A stretch of DNA of 7,687 nucleotides from positions 14,528 through 22,214 of the forward strand of contig DNYS01000057.1 in NCBI GenBank assembly GCA_003506735.1. The letters run 5' to 3'. Below, piece after piece: positions 5,974 to 7,687 of the stretch. Position numbers and translations under genes: made by a program. The notes under the pieces are model-generated. The model was not told the DNA's origin, did no database searches, and worked only from the letters and a program-made list of their open reading frames with translations. This stretch comes from Nitrospinota bacterium. Lineage in GTDB: Bacteria > UBA8248. The stretch's first letter is position 1; the number at the start of each line of letters is the position of its first letter.

Positions 5974-6009
5974 GCCTGCCTGAAGGTGGGCGGAGGCGAG
6001 AGCCCCGCC
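5974..6009 (+). other. Two abutting hairpins in the fliE-fliF gap
   Basis: The 65-base gap holds two possible RNA stems. The downstream one pairs GGCGG-A-GGC (5989-5997) with GCCCCGCC (6002-6009) around a GAGA tetraloop (GNRA class), with one bulged A and eight G-C pairs. It ends four bases before the fliF Shine-Dalgarno (GAGGAG, 6014-6019). The upstream one pairs GCCTGCC (5974-5980) with GGTGGGC (5985-5991), with two wobble pairs and a TGAA loop. They share bases 5989-5991, so only one can form fully at a time. Neither has a T-run. They could affect mRNA stability or fliF translation; that is inference. Confidence 0.4.
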
Positions 6010-6025
6010 GAATGAGGAGTGAGCG

Positions 6026-7681
6026 ATGAATCTTTTGATTCAACTGGTGCATCAATTCTGGGAAGTCATAGTTGGCATGTCGGCTGCCCGGCGCACCGCC
6101 ATTCTTCTATTCATGGGCATCATTATCTCCTCTCTCATCGGCCTCATGGTGTGGTCCAGCCGTCCTGATTATCAAGTTTTGTATTCGGGTTTGGCCCAGG
6201 ACGACGCCGGAACGGTGCTGACCCGTCTCCGGGAAAGGCGGATTCCGTACATTCTCGATGGAAACGGCACAGTCATAAAGGTTCCCAGTTCGGTGCTTCA
6301 CGAAATGAGGCTAGCCCTTGCAGAGGAAAACCTTCCGTCCGGCGGAGGCGTAGGGTTCGAGATTTTTGACCGATCGAGCCTGGGAGTGACGGATTTTGTT
6401 CAAAAGGTGAATTTTCTCAGGGCTCTTCAGGGAGAACTGGCGAAAACGATCACGCACATCCGGTCGATTAAATCAGCCCGGGTCCATATCGTGATGCCCG
6501 ACAGATCGCTGTTTAGCGAGGAAAAAAGGGTGCCCACCGCCTCGGTTGTCGTGGGCTTGTCCGGGGCCGCCAGGCTTTCCAAGCGCCATGTCAATTCGAT
6601 CGTACAGCTTGTGGCGGGCGCGGTAGAGGGCCTGGAATCGAAAAATGTCACGTTGGTGGATAACCGAGGGAATATATTGGCCGGAGGCAAGGGAGACGAT
6701 GATGCCGATCTCTTTTCCGCCACACAACAGGAATTCGAGGCCAATCTCGAGGGCCGAATGGAACGGCACATCGAATCCATGCTCGAGAAGGTGGTGGGCG
6801 TGGGAAAGGTCGTTGCCCGCGTGGATCTGGATTTGAACATGAAGCGTGTGGAACGGACCCGAGAAATTTTTGACCCGGAAAAACAGATTGAGCGCAGCAT
6901 TCGCCGCATCAAGGAGTCGAACCAGAGCGGCGCGGCCGGGACCGGCGGCGTCCCCGGCGTTCAGGCCAACGTCCCGGAAAGCGAAAGAAATAAAAATGTC
7001 GCTGCAGCCGCGGGAGGCACCGAGCAGAAAAGCTCGCGGACTTCCGAGACCATCAATTACGAAATCGACAAAACGATCGAGCGGACGGTGGAGCCCGTAG
7101 GCGAAATCCGGAAGATTTCGGTGGCCGTCATGGTCAATGGCGTGGCGGGCACCGCCCCCGGTCAGTTCCAGCCCCGCCCGAAGGCTGAAATCGACAAATT
7201 TAAGCAACTCGTCCGGGCGGCGATTGGAGCGAACACGCAGCGCGGCGATTTGGTGGAGATTCAGTCCGTACCCTTCGTGGCGCCGCTTTCCCCGGAGGAG
7301 GGAGGAATTGTCCCTGTCAGCCAGCAGGCTTTCATTACCGATATGATTCAGTATATCGTCGGAATTATTGCTTTGGTCATGATTTTCCTCTTTATCGTCC
7401 GTCCGATTCTGAGTTGGATCACTTCCGTGGAGCTTAGGGCCGCGCCGCCTTCTGGGGCTCTGGCGGCTGGAATGGAAGCGTTGGCACTGCCTGGCCTGCC
7501 GGGAGCCGCCGCTCTGCTCGCGGAGCCTGAGGTGCCAGCGGCTATGACCCAGGAAGAGATTCAAATGGGAGAAGCTGCTAAAATATACGACCAGGTTTAC
7601 GATTTTGTGTCGAATAATCCTGAAGAGACGGCAGATCTCCTTCGAAGGTGGGTGAGAGAAAGCCCGACCTCACCGTTGTAG
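6026..7681 (+). CDS. fliF: Flagellar MS-ring protein FliF
   Basis: FliF forms the MS ring in the cytoplasmic membrane, which houses the export gate, mounts the rod and holds the FliG rotor ring. It has 551 residues, normal for the family. Visible parts: an N-terminal membrane helix (about residues 23-44, ILLFMGIIISSLIGLMVW); the YscJ/FliF ring-building region (about 48-220, with YSGLAQDDAG, LQGELAKTI and ARVHIVMPDRSLFSEE); a FliF C-terminal domain with the usual Gly/Ala-rich loop (PGVQANVP) and NYEIDKTIERTV; a second membrane helix (about 440-463); and a cytoplasmic tail ending NNPEETADLLRRWVRES, the FliG-binding type of terminus. It is therefore complete. GAGGAG (6014-6019) lies six bases before the ATG. 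The stop at 7679-7681 runs straight into GGGGAA, a likely ribosome-binding site for the next gene, expected to be fliG but not seen. An Ala/Pro/Leu-rich linker (about 474-505) precedes the FliG-binding end. Confidence 0.98.
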   Translation: MNLLIQLVHQFWEVIVGMSAARRTAILLFMGIIISSLIGLMVWSSRPDYQVLYSGLAQDDAGTVLTRLRERRIPYILDGNGTVIKVPSSVLHEMRLALAEENLPSGGGVGFEIFDRSSLGVTDFVQKVNFLRALQGELAKTITHIRSIKSARVHIVMPDRSLFSEEKRVPTASVVVGLSGAARLSKRHVNSIVQLVAGAVEGLESKNVTLVDNRGNILAGGKGDDDADLFSATQQEFEANLEGRMERHIESMLEKVVGVGKVVARVDLDLNMKRVERTREIFDPEKQIERSIRRIKESNQSGAAGTGGVPGVQANVPESERNKNVAAAAGGTEQKSSRTSETINYEIDKTIERTVEPVGEIRKISVAVMVNGVAGTAPGQFQPRPKAEIDKFKQLVRAAIGANTQRGDLVEIQSVPFVAPLSPEEGGIVPVSQQAFITDMIQYIVGIIALVMIFLFIVRPILSWITSVELRAAPPSGALAAGMEALALPGLPGAAALLAEPEVPAAMTQEEIQMGEAAKIYDQVYDFVSNNPEETADLLRRWVRESPTSPL

Positions 7682-7687
7682 GGGGAA

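Noticed and set aside
6473..7564. Long open frame (363 codons) on the - strand
   Set aside because: It lies wholly antisense to fliF, which has clear family motifs throughout. The product is rich in His, Arg and Gly, shows no recognisable domain, and looks like the mirror of GC-biased third positions.

Overview
The window looks like a chromosomal flagellar locus of a Gram-negative (diderm) bacterium with mixed base composition. The protein-coding parts are moderately GC-rich; the two main intergenic stretches are AT-rich. Sigma-54 enhancer-binding proteins (EBPs), a perfect -24/-12 promoter and the block flgB-flgC-fliE-fliF fit deltaproteobacterial-type lineages, Nitrospirota/Nitrospinota or related phyla. 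The taxon cannot be fixed from the sequence alone. All genes read on the + strand.

Positions 1-3047: the window opens inside a sigma-54 activator, cut 5' of its GAFTGA loop. Its C-terminal helix-turn-helix carries an RTTLVEK recognition helix of the FleQ/FlrA kind. After an AT-rich gap comes a long exported protein built almost wholly of tetratricopeptide (TPR) repeats, with no recognised specific function. Positions 3088-4452: a second, complete sigma-54 activator has a degenerate receiver-like N-terminus, a full AAA+ domain and a Fis-type HTH.

Positions 4453-4714 form the regulatory hub. Two FleQ-box-like dyads lie 32 bp apart, followed by an AT-rich spacer, a consensus sigma-54 promoter (4617-4632) and a stem-loop in the predicted 5' leader. 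This drives flgB and flgC (proximal rod), fliE (rod/MS-ring adaptor) and fliF (MS ring), tightly packed with good ribosome-binding sites. fliF ends six bases before the window edge, where a purine-rich sequence suggests a following gene, probably fliG.

Read together, one or both activators would bind the upstream dyads, loop the DNA and remodel sigma-54 RNA polymerase to start the basal-body operon. The TPR protein, lying between the two activators, is a candidate for an envelope role in flagellar assembly or placement. I see no RNA gene, insertion sequence, CRISPR array or clear intrinsic terminator. Most of the window is ordinary flagellar biology. The less ordinary points are the TPR gene, the degenerate receiver, the paired dyads and an identical A-rich slippery heptamer at homologous codons of both activators.
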